From an uncultured Bacteroidales bacterium (GTDB lineage: Bacteria > Bacteroidota > Bacteroidia > Bacteroidales > Paludibacteraceae): a DNA stretch of 20,741 bases. The translations under genes and the position numbers were made by a program. The DNA lies in NCBI GenBank assembly GCA_937910305.1, contig CALEPS010000166.1, positions 1 through 20,741 of the forward strand. The letters are read 5' to 3'. The stretch's first letter is position 1. The number at the start of each line of letters is the position of its first letter. Below, piece by piece: positions 7,019 through 14,069 of the stretch. The notes beneath the pieces are model-generated. The model did no database searches. It was not told where the DNA came from and saw nothing but the letters and a program-made list of their open reading frames with translations.

Positions 7019-7034
7019 AAAAACACTAACTTTG
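7003..7034 (+). promoter_or_regulatory. Promoter of the Lrp-trpS operon
   Basis: TTTG (7003-7006), 20-bp spacer, TAACTTTG (7027-7034). The leader that follows holds a small palindrome, GCCTT-T-AAGGC (7056-7066), a possible site for autoregulation by the Lrp-type protein encoded just downstream. Confidence 0.82.
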
Positions 7035-7093
7035 CAGCAAAAATCAAATTATTGGGCCTTTAAGGCTAAGAAATTTTTATTTTATACAAAATA

Positions 7094-7552
7094 ATGGAAA
7101 AGATTGACGAATTAGATCGTAAAATTCTCAAGATTATTACTCAGAGTGCACGCATCCCTTTCAAAGATGTGGCGGAGCAATGCGGCGTGAGTCGCGCAGC
7201 GGTGCATCAGCGTGTCCAGAAAATGTTTGATAACGGAGTGATTACAGGCTCCAGTTATCATGTGCAACCCAAATCCTTGGGCTACCAACTTTGCGTCTAT
7301 ATCGGTATTACGATGGAGAAAGCCTCGATGTACAACCAGGTTATTGCTGCTTTGCAGCAGATACCGGAGGTGGTCGAAGCGCAATATACTCTGGGCGCTT
7401 TTGGTATCTTGATTAAGGTCTTTGCGCATGATAACGAGCACCTCCTCTCGCTCCTGAACACCAAGATTCAGGCTATTCCGGGTGTAGCGGATACAACTAC
7501 ACTTACGGCTCTCTCGCAGCCGATCTATCGTCAATTACCGATTGAGATTTAA
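7094..7552 (+). CDS. Lrp/AsnC family transcriptional regulator
   Basis: A 152-residue protein with the full family architecture. IDELDRKILKIITQSARIPFKDVAEQCGVSRAAVHQRVQKMFDNGVI gives the N-terminal winged HTH (about residues 4-50), with CGVSRAAVHQRV as the recognition helix. From about residue 62 the RAM ligand-binding domain follows (LCVYIGITMEK, VVEAQYTLGAFGILIKVFA). Such proteins form octamers or dimers that bind amino acids and control amino-acid genes or their own promoter. The gene is one base from trpS, and no tryptophan biosynthesis gene is in view. The divergent O-methyltransferase promoter is within its reach, so that gene may be a target. Confidence 0.93.
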   Translation: MEKIDELDRKILKIITQSARIPFKDVAEQCGVSRAAVHQRVQKMFDNGVITGSSYHVQPKSLGYQLCVYIGITMEKASMYNQVIAALQQIPEVVEAQYTLGAFGILIKVFAHDNEHLLSLLNTKIQAIPGVADTTTLTALSQPIYRQLPIEI

Positions 7553-7553
7553 T

Positions 7554-8543
7554 ATGGAAAGAGTTATTAGTGGCATACGCCCGACGGGCAATTTGCACCT
7601 CGGTAACTATTTCGGGGCGGTGAAGAGTTTCGTGAAGATGCAGGATGAATACGACTGCATGTTCTTTATTGCGGACTGGCATTCGCTTACGACACACCCT
7701 ACGCCGGAGAATATCCGCAATTCTGTCAAAACGATCCTCAGCGAGTATCTCGCTTGCGGCATTGATCCGGAGAAAGCGCCTATCTATGTGCAGTCGGATG
7801 TCAAACAGGTTCTCGAACTGTATCTCTATCTTAATATGAACGCTTATCTGGGCGAACTGGAGCGTGTTACTTCTTTTAAGGAGAAAGTGCGCAAACAGCC
7901 GGATAACGTCAATGCCGGACTGCTGACTTATCCTTGTCTCATGGCGGCGGATATCCTTATGCACAAGGCGGACAAAGTGCCGGTCGGTAAGGACCAGGAG
8001 CAGAATATGGAGATGGCGCGTCTCTTTGCACGTAGATTCAATAGAATCTATGGAGTGGAGTACTTCAAGGAACCGGCTTCTTTCCATTTTGCAGACAAGG
8101 CGGTTAAAGTGCCGGGACTGGACGGTACAGGTAAAATGGGTAAATCCGAGGGCAACTGTCTTTATCTCTGTGACGATGAGAAAACGGTCACAAAGAAGAT
8201 CATGCGCGCTGTAACGGACCAGGGACCGACCCAGCTCAACCAGGAGAAGCCGGAAGTCATCCAAAACCTCTTTACCCTCTGCGAACTACTCTGCGGACCT
8301 GAGGCAACGGAGTATTACAACGACCTCTATAACCGGATGGAGATCCGCTACGGAGATATGAAGAAACAGATGGCGGCGGATGCTAACAAACTGTTAGCGC
8401 CTATCCGCGAGAAGATAACCGCTTATTCATCGGATGATGCCTTGTTGGACCGTATCATGCGCCAGGGAGCGGAAGCTGCTTCTGCACGTGCGGAGAAAAC
8501 GATAGAAGAAGTACGCGAAATAATCGGTTTTAGAAAGATTTAA
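7554..8543 (+). CDS. trpS: Tryptophan--tRNA ligase
   Basis: A 329-residue class I aminoacyl-tRNA synthetase that charges tRNA-Trp. The start MERVISGIRPTGNLHLGNYFGAV is the canonical opening; HLGN (residues 15-18) is the HIGH-type signature and KMGKS (194-198) the KMSKS-type signature. FIADWHSLTT and DILMHKADKVPVGKDQEQNMEMAR form the tryptophan and ATP pocket. An in-frame TTG at 7542 would add four residues, but it overlaps the end of the regulator gene and the ATG at 7554 fits the family start. Length is normal. It follows the Lrp-type gene by one base and is followed by the lipoprotein gene after 28 bp. Confidence 0.97.
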   Translation: MERVISGIRPTGNLHLGNYFGAVKSFVKMQDEYDCMFFIADWHSLTTHPTPENIRNSVKTILSEYLACGIDPEKAPIYVQSDVKQVLELYLYLNMNAYLGELERVTSFKEKVRKQPDNVNAGLLTYPCLMAADILMHKADKVPVGKDQEQNMEMARLFARRFNRIYGVEYFKEPASFHFADKAVKVPGLDGTGKMGKSEGNCLYLCDDEKTVTKKIMRAVTDQGPTQLNQEKPEVIQNLFTLCELLCGPEATEYYNDLYNRMEIRYGDMKKQMAADANKLLAPIREKITAYSSDDALLDRIMRQGAEAASARAEKTIEEVREIIGFRKI

Positions 8544-8551
8544 CAAAAAAC

Positions 8552-8583
8552 CGAAATATCGAAATATCGAAATGTCGAAATTT
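8552..8583 (+). repeat. Four 8-bp units (CGAAATAT/GT/TT) that contain the lipoprotein start codon
   Basis: Units CGAAATAT, CGAAATAT, CGAAATGT and CGAAATTT run from just after the trpS stop into the next gene. The single A-to-G change in unit three creates the ATG at 8572, so codons 1-4 of the lipoprotein gene are repeat sequence. Confidence 0.85.
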
Positions 8584-8862
8584 GTCCAAATATTACGCTC
8601 TGTCTCCTTCCCTTTAGGGAGGGTTGGGGTAGGCTTATTGCTCTTTATCCTCACCGCCTGTGCTTCGCAGGCGCCGTTGGATGATGCTTACCACTGGATG
8701 GATAAAGCGGAGCAGATGGCTGCAGCTGCAGCTCAGACGGCTCAACAATCTTCTACTTCTACTAGCTCCTCTAGTTCTACTAGTTCTGCTACTCCGACCA
8801 CGCCCTCTCTTGAATATACCAACGTTCAGGATACTACCATTACTGTCCGTATCAAACGATGA
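8572..8862 (+). CDS. Small Ser/Thr-rich lipoprotein of unknown function
   Basis: A 96-residue protein I cannot assign to a family. The N-terminus is a lipoprotein signal peptide: basic start, hydrophobic stretch VGVGLLLFIL and lipobox LTAC with the lipidated cysteine at residue 30. After it comes a short helical stretch with an Ala-rich run (MAAAAAQTAQQ), a Ser/Thr linker (about 63-77) and a short tail (NVQDTTITVRIKR). Residues 12-21 of the signal peptide are encoded by a dispersed intergenic repeat (8604-8633), and part of the Ser/Thr linker matches the 9-bp spacer repeat at 1427-1507. It overlaps the outer-membrane protein gene by 4 bp (ATGA), so the two are probably made together at the cell envelope. 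Confidence 0.7.
   Translation: MSKFVQILRSVSFPLGRVGVGLLLFILTACASQAPLDDAYHWMDKAEQMAAAAAQTAQQSSTSTSSSSSTSSATPTTPSLEYTNVQDTTITVRIKR
8604..8633 (+). repeat. Dispersed 30-bp inverted repeat inside the lipoprotein signal peptide, copy 2
   Basis: The same C-rich arm, loop and double G-rich block as at 1014-1043, here with loop TTTA, read in frame as SFPLGRVGVG within the signal peptide. Elsewhere in the window the element is intergenic. Confidence 0.7.
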
Positions 8863-10196
8863 GAAATCTCCGGTACATATTAACCTTGGTACTTGGTACT
8901 TTGTCCCTTTGTACTTGGTCGCAGGATTACAGCCGCCTTTCCGAGCGCACTATTCTTGGTACGGCGCGTTATGTGGGTATGGGAGGCGCGATGTCTGCTA
9001 TCGGAGGAGACCCTTCTTCCGTCCAGGATAACCCTGCCGGACTGGGGCTGTACCGCCGTGCGGAGATCTTGGTTACGTCAAGTGTCGCGATTGATAGAAT
9101 GCGCCAGACGGGAACAGGCAATTATGGTGCGAGGACGTACTTTTTCATGCCGCAGGTGTCGGGCGTGATCAGTCTGCCTACGCCTAATATCATCGGAAAA
9201 GGCATCCAGTTCCATAATGTCATGTTTTCCTACAACCGCCTTCATTCGTTCAATCGTAATTACGAGGCGAGTGCGTACAACAGTCCCTCTTTGGGTGGTC
9301 TGCTTGCAGACAGAGGAGTCTCAATGGGAATACCGTTTGGTGAGAATGCAACGAATGCGGGAAACCATTTGAGTCTTACCGAAACAGGCTATGTGGACCA
9401 GTATTCCTTCCATTGGGCATTCAATTGTATAGATCAGGTGTATGTGGGATTTGGATTGCAGGTGCAGTCTTACCTCTGGTCTTCCAGAGCGGTCTATACC
9501 GAGGATTTCAACGAAAAGAATGCGGAAGGAAAGAACTATTATAATGAGAACAAATCTTCTCTCGTTTATTCCGGGGCAGGGTGCAATTTTACGGCAGGTG
9601 TGATATACCGTCCTCTGCGCTGGCTCCGTCTGGGTGTGGGACTGCAGACACCTTCTGTAGGTTCAATCAGAATGTCATCAACTGGCACTTTTGCTGCGCA
9701 GACGGACTCGTTGCGTTATTCTTATGCACCGGACCAGGGCGGACCGGACAGTCATTTCCATCAACCCCTCCGTCTTTCTACTTCAGTGGCATTCCAGGTA
9801 GGAGCATACGCGCTTATGGCGCTGCAATATAACTATTCGTACGCCAGAGAGCGGGAGAGTATTCATTCGCTCCGCGCAGGAGTGGAGGTTATTCCGGTTA
9901 TGGGAATGTATATCAATGCCGGATATGCTTGCGAGAGCAGTTTCAGCAAGGAAGATAGAAAAGTACCGATGGATCCGTCTTTCGATCGTCAGGACACTTA
10001 CTATCAGTTACCCGCGCTGTCGCAATATGCTTCGCTGGCGGTCGGCTATAGAGGTAAGCATATGATTTGTCAGCTGGCTTATCAGTTCAACTGGCAGAAA
10101 CCGCGTCTCTTTGCGCATGAAAATGCAGCAATGTATAATGATTTAAGAACTGATACCCACCGAATAGTCTTTTCTATCGGCTGGCATCAGAACTAA
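8859..10196 (+). CDS. Outer-membrane beta-barrel protein, FadL/OmpP1/PorV-like
   Basis: A 445-residue protein with a Sec signal peptide (about residues 1-21, MRNLRYILTLVLGTLSLCTW then SQ). The mature start carries GTARYVGMGGAMSAIGGDPSSVQDNPAGLGL, the hallmark of Bacteroidota FadL/PorV-type barrels in which the DPSSVxxNPAGL segment lines the lumen. Alternating amphipathic strands follow to the end (MALQYNYSY, MYINAGYACE, MICQLAYQFNW, HRIVFSIGWHQN). FadL relatives carry hydrophobic molecules and PorV a type IX secretion role; this sequence alone cannot choose between them. It overlaps the lipoprotein gene by 4 bp and is last in the Lrp-trpS operon. The signal-peptide core is encoded by 7-bp repeats (8885-8920). 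Confidence 0.85.
   Translation: MRNLRYILTLVLGTLSLCTWSQDYSRLSERTILGTARYVGMGGAMSAIGGDPSSVQDNPAGLGLYRRAEILVTSSVAIDRMRQTGTGNYGARTYFFMPQVSGVISLPTPNIIGKGIQFHNVMFSYNRLHSFNRNYEASAYNSPSLGGLLADRGVSMGIPFGENATNAGNHLSLTETGYVDQYSFHWAFNCIDQVYVGFGLQVQSYLWSSRAVYTEDFNEKNAEGKNYYNENKSSLVYSGAGCNFTAGVIYRPLRWLRLGVGLQTPSVGSIRMSSTGTFAAQTDSLRYSYAPDQGGPDSHFHQPLRLSTSVAFQVGAYALMALQYNYSYARERESIHSLRAGVEVIPVMGMYINAGYACESSFSKEDRKVPMDPSFDRQDTYYQLPALSQYASLAVGYRGKHMICQLAYQFNWQKPRLFAHENAAMYNDLRTDTHRIVFSIGWHQN
8885..8920 (+). repeat. 7-bp tandem units inside a signal-peptide coding region
   Basis: Units CTTGGTA, CTTGGTA, CTTTGTC, (one extra C), CTTTGTA and CTTGGTC encode LVLGTLSLCTW of the outer-membrane protein's signal peptide. 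Seven is not a multiple of three, so gain or loss of one unit would shift the frame. Confidence 0.65.
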
Positions 10197-10203
10197 AAAA
10201 ACA

Positions 10204-10252
10204 AATTACGAATTCCGAATTACGGATTACGAATCACGAATTACGAATTACG
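10204..10252. repeat. Seven 7-bp units (AATTACG)
   Basis: AATTACG and one-base variants (AATTCCG, GATTACG, AATCACG), seven in a row, starting 8 bp after the stop of the outer-membrane protein gene. Confidence 0.9.
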
Positions 10253-10254
10253 AA

Positions 10255-10560
10255 TATCCCCACTACTCCCCTCGGGACGTAAAATAATTCTATTATTTTG
10301 CGGACCGAAGAGCGGAGGCACAAGTTGCCCGTTTATTTAGCGGAGCGGTATAAACCATAGCACACTTGTTGCCGAACGCGAGCGTTCGTATAACAAAATA
10401 GGAACCGGAAAACTCAACAAATTAACAACGAACCGAGTGCAATTGCTTCACTGATGGCGTGCCGGTACTCTACGCCGTGACCCGACTGGGGCAGTTTACA
10501 TTCCTGCCCACGGTAGCGATGAGGTGGCCGGATTACAAAGGAAAAAGCAGGCCTCAAATC
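10255..10560. other. Palindrome-rich gene-free block
   Basis: No gene is supported here. It holds several inverted repeats: CGTAAAATAAT/ATTATTTTGCG (10278-10302), ACAAGT/ACTTGT (10320-10369) enclosing GTTTAT/ATAAAC (10331-10355), CGAACG-CGAG-CGTTCG (10373-10388) and GGGCAG/CTGCCC (10489-10509). A stop-free stretch (about 10431-10588) reads VPVLYAVTRLGQFTFLP but has no good start and may be a gene remnant or chance. The block looks like a non-autonomous repeat element or an RNA-forming spacer; I cannot tell its full extent. Confidence 0.5.
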
Positions 10561-10642
10561 CTATTCTCTGGAAGTTTTCTCGAGTAAAAATGTTATACGG
10601 ACGCTTTTTTTGTGCCCTTTTGTCTAAAAATACTTCTTTTCC

Positions 10643-10673
10643 TTGCATATTCCAAAAATTCTTTGTACCTTTG
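10643..10673 (+). promoter_or_regulatory. Promoter of the leader and glycan operon
   Basis: TTGC (10643-10646) within CTTGCATAT, then a 19-bp spacer, then TACCTTTG (10666-10673) followed by CAGCCG. The -33 and -7 sequences and the spacing match those of the promoter at 14963-14993. Transcription would begin near 10680, about 360 nt before the first ATG. Confidence 0.8.
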
Positions 10674-10679
10674 CAGCCG

Positions 10680-11041
10680 CAAAGGTTTGGATACCTCATC
10701 CGTCGCTTGCGGACGGTGCTTACGAGCACTCCGGCACAGCACGCATCCCTCATGATGTAAAAAGGAGGACATATTGAATAAAGGCGTTTACTAAACGCTT
10801 GTTTTTGACCTTTTGAAACCTGAGAAATTTCAAATTCATTCTCGAAAACAAGTAGCGGTAGATGTCCATGGGGTGTTTATACGCCTACGTGTACTATTTT
10901 CGGTACGCGTGTGTTTGTATATACACAGCGTGGGTTTCTGCATTGCTTATTCGGAATGAAAGGTTTTCTCAGGACCTCAAAAGGCGATAAAGCAATATTA
11001 AGGAATCCGCGTTTTTGTTTATACTTGTAAAATTAAATATT
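10680..11041 (+). ncRNA. Structured leader RNA or small RNA candidate upstream of the glycan operon
   Basis: Two parts can be seen. Part 1 (10680-10806) has small hairpins GGAT/ATCC, CCGTC/GACGG (10700-10716) and GTGCT-TACG-AGCAC (10716-10729), then a terminator-like hairpin. Part 2 (10809-10984) is closed by a three-segment helix: CCTTTTGA with TCAAAAGG (8 bp), CCTGAGAAA with TTTCTCAGG (9 bp) and TTCATTC with GAATGAA (7 bp). It encloses hairpins GGTGT-TTAT-ACGCC (10872-10885) and CGTGTAC/GTACGCG (10888-10909). I do not recognise a known riboswitch, 6S, tmRNA or RNase P motif. It may control entry into the operon or be a separate RNA. The inverted arms could instead be ends of a small mobile element. 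Confidence 0.5.
10781..10806 (+). terminator. Terminator-like hairpin within the leader
   Basis: GCGTTT-ACT-AAACGC (10784-10798) is followed directly by TTGTTTTT. This would end a transcript of about 125 nt from the upstream promoter unless read through, so an attenuation role is possible. A GGAGG (10764-10768) and TTG (10775) upstream could start a six-codon leader peptide, MNKGVY, whose stop falls inside the hairpin; this is speculative. Confidence 0.4.
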
Positions 11042-12619
11042 ATGACAAACATCCCCAAAAAGAAAGTTGCAGTTATCGCAGGTGCAGGTCCTGCCGGTTT
11101 AACAGCAGCGTACGAACTATTGAAACAAACCGATATACTGCCTGTCGTTTGTGAGAAAACCGATGCGATAGGTGGTATTTCCCAGACTGTTCAATATCAC
11201 GGTAATCGCATGGATATTGGAGGACACCGTTTTTTCTCTAAAAGCGAAAAGGTGATGAACTGGTGGCAGGAAGTGATGCCGTTGCAATCCAAACCTTCAA
11301 AGGATGATATTTTACTGAATGAATCAGAGAAAAAGTTTGCCCAATCCGGTCCCGATCCTGAGAAAGAGGACAGAACGATGCTTCTGCGTCGACGCGTGAG
11401 CCGGATTTTCTTCCTCCGCAAGTTTTTTGATTATCCCATTTCGATGAAGAAAGAGACCTTCCTCAATATGGGATTTGAGCGAATGATGCGCGCCGGGTTC
11501 GGATATCTGTGGGCATGTGTTCATAAATTGCCGGAGACTTCATTGGAAAATTTCTATATAAATCGATTTGGGCGTCCGCTGTATGAGATGTTCTTCGAAG
11601 ATTACACCACGAAAGTATGGGGGGTACATCCGTCGAAATTAGGTGCAGATTGGGGTAGCCAACGAGTGAAAGGTTTGTCCATCGTAGCCGTACTAAAAGA
11701 CATGTGGCGGAAGAACTTCGGTAATAACAATAACGCAGAAGTGGAGACCTCGCTCATTGAACAATTCATATATCCTAAATATGGTCCCGGACAGTTATGG
11801 GAAACTGTAGCTAACGATGTAAAACAAATGGGCGGAGAGATACATATGCAAACCACGGTTGCTAAAGTAAATGTATCAGATGGAAAAGTAGTAAGTGTAA
11901 CTATAGCCCAAAATGATGGTACATCGAACGAGATAGTTTGTGATTACTTCCTTTCTACTATGCCTATTAAAGATTTAATACCTGCAATACAAGGCATAGA
12001 AGTCCCTAAGAATGTGTCAAAAATAGCAGCGAAACTGCCTTATCGCGATTTTGTCACAGTTGGCCTGTTGGTTAACAAAATGAAAATCAAGAATGAGACA
12101 AAACTACGTACTTACGCAGAGCGCGTACCGGACACTTGGATCTATATACAGGAACGCGATGTGAAGATTGGTCGCTTGCAAATCTTCAACAACTGGTCGC
12201 CATACCTCGTTAAAGATTATGAGAACACGATGTGGATAGGTCTGGAGTATTTCTGCACGGAGGGTGACCAACTGTGGAATATGGATTCAGCAGATTTTAT
12301 TGCGATGGCAAAGGCAGAGCTGGCAAAGATAGATATTATTGACGAGGCCGATGTCCTGGACGCATGCCACGTGAAGATACAGAAGGCATATCCTGCCTAT
12401 TACGGCAGTTATTACCAACTGGACAGAGTCAAGGAGTTCCTTAATACCATTCCTAATTTGTTCTGCTTGGGACGAAACGGACAACATAGATACAACAACA
12501 TGGACCACTCGATGATGACGGCTTTTGAGACCGTTGAACTCATTAAGACCGGTTCCGGTGAGAATAAATCCACTATTTGGAATGTAAACACAGAAACAGA
12601 ATACCATGAAAGCAAGTAA
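11042..12619 (+). CDS. FAD/NAD(P)-binding oxidoreductase of a glycan cluster (HemG/UDP-galactopyranose-mutase-like fold)
   Basis: A 525-residue flavoprotein. VAVIAGAGPAGLTAAYELL holds the FAD-binding GxGxxG (GAGPAG, residues 14-19), and VVCEKTDAIGGISQT the ribose-binding acidic residue. RMDIGGHRFFSKSEKVMNWWQEVMP is the typical second FAD-contact loop of this subgroup. FCLGRNGQHRYNNMDHSMMTA near the C-terminus closes the FAD site. The family is often labelled protoporphyrinogen oxidase or amine oxidase, but it recurs beside surface-glycan genes, where it probably acts on a sugar or lipid-linked sugar; the reaction is unknown. I chose the ATG at 11042; an upstream in-frame TTG at 11015 would add a poor nine-residue extension. 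It is first of a three-gene overlapping operon. Confidence 0.82.
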   Translation: MTNIPKKKVAVIAGAGPAGLTAAYELLKQTDILPVVCEKTDAIGGISQTVQYHGNRMDIGGHRFFSKSEKVMNWWQEVMPLQSKPSKDDILLNESEKKFAQSGPDPEKEDRTMLLRRRVSRIFFLRKFFDYPISMKKETFLNMGFERMMRAGFGYLWACVHKLPETSLENFYINRFGRPLYEMFFEDYTTKVWGVHPSKLGADWGSQRVKGLSIVAVLKDMWRKNFGNNNNAEVETSLIEQFIYPKYGPGQLWETVANDVKQMGGEIHMQTTVAKVNVSDGKVVSVTIAQNDGTSNEIVCDYFLSTMPIKDLIPAIQGIEVPKNVSKIAAKLPYRDFVTVGLLVNKMKIKNETKLRTYAERVPDTWIYIQERDVKIGRLQIFNNWSPYLVKDYENTMWIGLEYFCTEGDQLWNMDSADFIAMAKAELAKIDIIDEADVLDACHVKIQKAYPAYYGSYYQLDRVKEFLNTIPNLFCLGRNGQHRYNNMDHSMMTAFETVELIKTGSGENKSTIWNVNTETEYHESK

Positions 12620-14069
12620 TTTTATTGAAAAAATCGAATCCTTTGGACAAAAGAAATGGATATTGTGGGGTGTATGGAGTATCTATACATTAATGATCAT
12701 TGCTCTATGTTCTATACATGAACCATGGGGGGATGAACACAACGTATGGAGCATGGTGTATAGATTGTCATTTCCTGAATTGTGGAATGCAATGCGTGGA
12801 GAAGGTCATTTCTGTCTATGGCATCTCTGTGTTTGGCCTTGGGTCAATATCATCGGAATGGATTATCATGCTTTATATGTAGCCAGTTCTATTCTAATGT
12901 CATGCGCAGTATGGTTATTGTTATTCAAACTGGAATTTAGTTTTGTGGGAAAATTGTTTATTATTTTTTCTAGTCCGTTCTTCTACTACTTTCCTGTTGT
13001 TGCACGTTGCTATGCTTTAATTCCTCTTATACTGATAGCAATTGCCATTGTATATCAAAAGCAAAAGAATCCATTTCTATATTGTTTCTTAATAGGGCTC
13101 CTTGCACATACTCACGCCTATATGGAAGGTATGGTAGGGATCTTATGGTGTCTATTCGCATATTATAATGTGTATATTCCTTATAAAGAAGGAGAAACCA
13201 AACGAGCAACAAAAAATGCTTGGGCCTCTCTTATAACGATAGTTCTTGTTCTGCTGGCATTTTTACAAATTATGGGTGGCATAGTGGATGCTGCAGAAGG
13301 GACAAGCGTTGCAATGAACAGAATAAATCATCCTACAGACTGGTTGCTGTATGTGTATAAAAAACATCACATTCAGATATTTACTACGCTACACCAGCAT
13401 ATTAGTCATTTAATTCCTAAGATAGATTTGCCTATTACATTGTTTCTCTATATAACAATTATTGTGTTATTATACAAACTATGGAGAACATCTGAAAACA
13501 AATCAGAATGTATATGGATTACTTCTGTTTCTATAGTTTGGCAAATCATATTTGCAATAAATATATATTGCATGTGGTTTCAACGAGTTTACTTATTATA
13601 TCTCCCGATTCTATATATACTATGGATAGCATATTGCAATAACAAAGATATCCGTGCATATACTACTTATATTGTAATTTGTTTCTGGCTATTAAATACG
13701 CCGGCACAATATGACATACTACAAGATGTGGTGGAAGTATATAGTTACGATGTTTCCGCAGCAAATAAGATAGAATCAACTATGATACAGAAAGAACGCC
13801 CTGTCATAACATATGACACAAATTGTAGTTCGCTTCTTCAAACGGTTACGAATCCCATTTCGGAGATAGAAACTTTAAATCATATTTTACTTAAGAATTA
13901 TACAGATTACAGGGACTTTTATATGATAACATCTAAAAAGATAGATTCCATTGATTTAGATGCATATCATTTTGAGAAGTTGTATTCAACCATTGAAGGA
14001 ACTAATAGTTTTAGCGATAATGGAGATGGGAGAAAGGAAGTTTATTTATATAGCATTTCTAAAAAATGA
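12606..14069 (+). CDS. GT-C fold integral-membrane glycosyltransferase (PMT/ArnT/RgtA-like)
   Basis: A 487-residue membrane protein with about ten hydrophobic segments. The first outer loop has EPWGDEHNVW with adjacent Asp43-Glu44, the acidic pair expected to bind metal and sugar-phosphate donor in GT-C enzymes. VVARCYALIPLILIAIAIVY is a recurrent segment of the RgtA/PMT_2 group. The C-terminal 130 residues are probably periplasmic. It likely transfers a sugar from a polyprenyl-phosphate carrier to a lipid or glycan outside the inner membrane; acceptor unknown. It overlaps the oxidoreductase gene by 14 bp and the gtrA-like gene by 4 bp. It is strongly AT-rich (17 of 60 bases are G or C in 13561-13620), unlike the flanking housekeeping genes, suggesting acquisition by transfer. 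Confidence 0.8.
   Translation: MKASNFIEKIESFGQKKWILWGVWSIYTLMIIALCSIHEPWGDEHNVWSMVYRLSFPELWNAMRGEGHFCLWHLCVWPWVNIIGMDYHALYVASSILMSCAVWLLLFKLEFSFVGKLFIIFSSPFFYYFPVVARCYALIPLILIAIAIVYQKQKNPFLYCFLIGLLAHTHAYMEGMVGILWCLFAYYNVYIPYKEGETKRATKNAWASLITIVLVLLAFLQIMGGIVDAAEGTSVAMNRINHPTDWLLYVYKKHHIQIFTTLHQHISHLIPKIDLPITLFLYITIIVLLYKLWRTSENKSECIWITSVSIVWQIIFAINIYCMWFQRVYLLYLPILYILWIAYCNNKDIRAYTTYIVICFWLLNTPAQYDILQDVVEVYSYDVSAANKIESTMIQKERPVITYDTNCSSLLQTVTNPISEIETLNHILLKNYTDYRDFYMITSKKIDSIDLDAYHFEKLYSTIEGTNSFSDNGDGRKEVYLYSISKK

Noticed and set aside
10524..10760. A 78-codon frame crossing the promoter at 10643-10673
   Set aside because: It spans the -33 and -7 boxes and leader hairpins, which explain the sequence better than a protein does.
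10809..10984. TPP riboswitch, suggested by CTGAG in the closing helix
   Set aside because: The remaining conserved THI-box sequences are absent, and the CTGAG pairs in a simple helix.
10809..10984. 6S RNA or tmRNA, suggested by the long closing helix
   Set aside because: No separate promoter abuts the domain, there is no tRNA-like end or tag-peptide frame, and the internal hairpins do not fit the 6S bubble.
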